A stretch of DNA of 57,342 bases from JANNVZ01 sp031418455 (GTDB lineage: Bacteria; Bacteroidota; Bacteroidia; Flavobacteriales_D; Sanyastnellaceae), in assembly GCA_031418455.1 (NCBI GenBank), contig JANOXJ010000173.1, positions 1 through 57,342 on the forward strand, written 5' to 3'. The notes beneath the pieces are model-generated. The model searched no databases, was not told where the DNA came from, and saw only the letters and a list, made by a program, of their open reading frames with translations. The stretch's first letter is position 1. Each line of letters starts with the position of its first letter. Made by a program: the position numbers and the translations under genes. Positions 56,649 through 57,342 of this stretch are shown one piece after another.

Positions 56649-56750
56649 ATGACACGCATACTACTATTTGTAATTATAGGGTTACTAGTTTACCTCATAA
56701 TAGAAACTCGCAAAAAAAACAACAACGGTGGCGGCACAGGTTGGATGTGA
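56649..56750 (+). CDS. Predicted 33-residue single-span membrane peptide
   Basis: ATG to TGA encodes MTRILLFVIIGLLVYLIIET, then a Lys/Asn stretch and a GGGTGWM end. One transmembrane helix (residues ~3-19) is followed by basic residues, so the C-terminus should face the cytoplasm. It is preceded by a good -7 box and precedes hisS by 94 bp. The composition (hydrophobic helix, positive-inside tail, Gly-rich end) is not what random AT-rich sequence gives. No Shine-Dalgarno is seen, which is normal in this phylum. Confidence 0.55.
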   Translation: MTRILLFVIIGLLVYLIIETRKKNNNGGGTGWM

Positions 56751-56844
56751 TATAGAGGCATTGAGCAATCAAGATTGAATACTCAATAAAAAAAAGCTTA
56801 CACACCCAAACACCAATAAAACCCACCAACCACTTAATAACTAT

Positions 56845-57342
56845 ATGCCAAGTATACCCAAAGGAACCAGAGATTTTGCGCCACCCATAATGGTAAAGCG
56901 CAACTATATATTCACTACCATAAAAAAAACATTTGAACGCTATGGATACATGCCACTGGAAACACCATGCATGGAAGACATAGAAACCCTTACCGGCAAG
57001 TATGGCGATGAGGGGGATAAATTAATTTTTAGAATATTGGATAGTGGAGATTTTCTGAAAGACACTCCTGCGGAAATTTTGCAAGCAAAAAACTCTGCTC
57101 AAGTTTCAAAAAGCATATCGGGCAAAGCCCTGCGCTATGACCTTACTGTGCCCTTTGCACGCTTTGTGGTAATGAATAGAAATGATATAGCATTTCCATT
57201 CAAACGCTACCAAATACAACCAGTATGGCGGGCTGACAGACCACAGCGAGGCCGCTACCGCGAGTTTTACCAATGCGATGTGGATGTAGTAGGAAGCGAC
57301 TCGCTGCTATACGAAGTAGAATTAGTACTAATTTTTGACGAT
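56845..57342 (+). CDS. hisS: Histidyl-tRNA synthetase, N-terminal part (3' partial)
   Basis: 166 codons run off the right edge with no stop. The start MPSIPKGTRDFAPP is the usual HisRS N-terminus. Class II motifs are visible: RYGYMPLETPCMED, YDLTVPFARFV, RYQIQPVWRADRPQRGRYRE, FYQCDVDVVGS. It charges tRNA-His. The start ATG is clear, and the 33-residue ORF lies upstream. Confidence 0.96.
   Translation, partial: MPSIPKGTRDFAPPIMVKRNYIFTTIKKTFERYGYMPLETPCMEDIETLTGKYGDEGDKLIFRILDSGDFLKDTPAEILQAKNSAQVSKSISGKALRYDLTVPFARFVVMNRNDIAFPFKRYQIQPVWRADRPQRGRYREFYQCDVDVVGSDSLLYEVELVLIFDD

Overview
The window comes from a member of the Bacteroidota, probably free-living or gliding-related; I cannot fix the order. 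The evidence is dense type IX secretion (T9SS) content: a HYR-repeat protein with a type B C-terminal sorting domain, PorP/SprF, PorZ, and at least five proteins with type A-like C-terminal sorting domains. There are also a TonB-dependent receptor, a DUF4331 protein, a two-component-propeller sensor, LytS/LytTR, an OlsF-like aminolipid synthase and Bacteroidota-type -7 boxes (TAnnTTTG). The DNA is AT-rich. I found no tRNA, rRNA, CRISPR array, intact insertion sequence or prophage.

Layout. 1-8645: a surface cassette made of a giant HYR protein (its 5' end lies outside the window), a PorP/SprF protein and an OmpA/PD40/PKD protein. 8963-15045: signalling, with an unknown secreted protein next to a propeller-sensor PP2C phosphatase, convergent with a LytTR regulator and LytS-type kinase. 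15103-23409: AcpH-like hydrolase, small secreted protein, MltF-like lytic transglycosylase overlapping a lipoprotein, a PPAD-like arginine deiminase, a two-domain acyltransferase (OlsF-like) and an EI24 membrane protein. 23457-32575: a T9SS-exported relative of lysyl endopeptidase in which all three catalytic positions appear to be replaced, then a leftward DUF4331 - TPR lipoprotein - TonB receptor operon with a strong terminator-like hairpin inside it, then a secreted protein alternating Kazal and Kunitz-like cysteine modules. 32674-37767: sucA, two small unknown genes and saccharopine dehydrogenase. 37919-42716: DUF4476 protein, CsgG-like lipoprotein and two LPP20-like lipoproteins. 42789-47498: TPR-like unknown, hairpin-rich divergent region, porZ, Mpo1-like protein. 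48175-53244: clpC, pyrD, trmH, hup. 53732-57342: unknown secreted protein, WD40 protein, an unannotated 33-residue membrane peptide and the start of hisS.

How the genes fit together. Much of the window builds or uses the cell surface. PorZ and PorP/SprF belong to T9SS. The HYR, PPAD-like, LEP-like, DUF4331 and Kazal/Kunitz proteins are its likely cargo. The lipoprotein clusters and MltF act at the periplasm and outer membrane, and the OlsF-like and EI24 proteins act at the membrane. Housekeeping genes (sucA, clpC, pyrD, trmH, hup, hisS) separate these islands. The least explained parts are the DUF4331-TPR-TonB receptor operon with its internal attenuator, the probable pseudoprotease, the dual inhibitor-fold protein, and the field of hairpins upstream of porZ. 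All family assignments are from reading the sequence; no database search was run.
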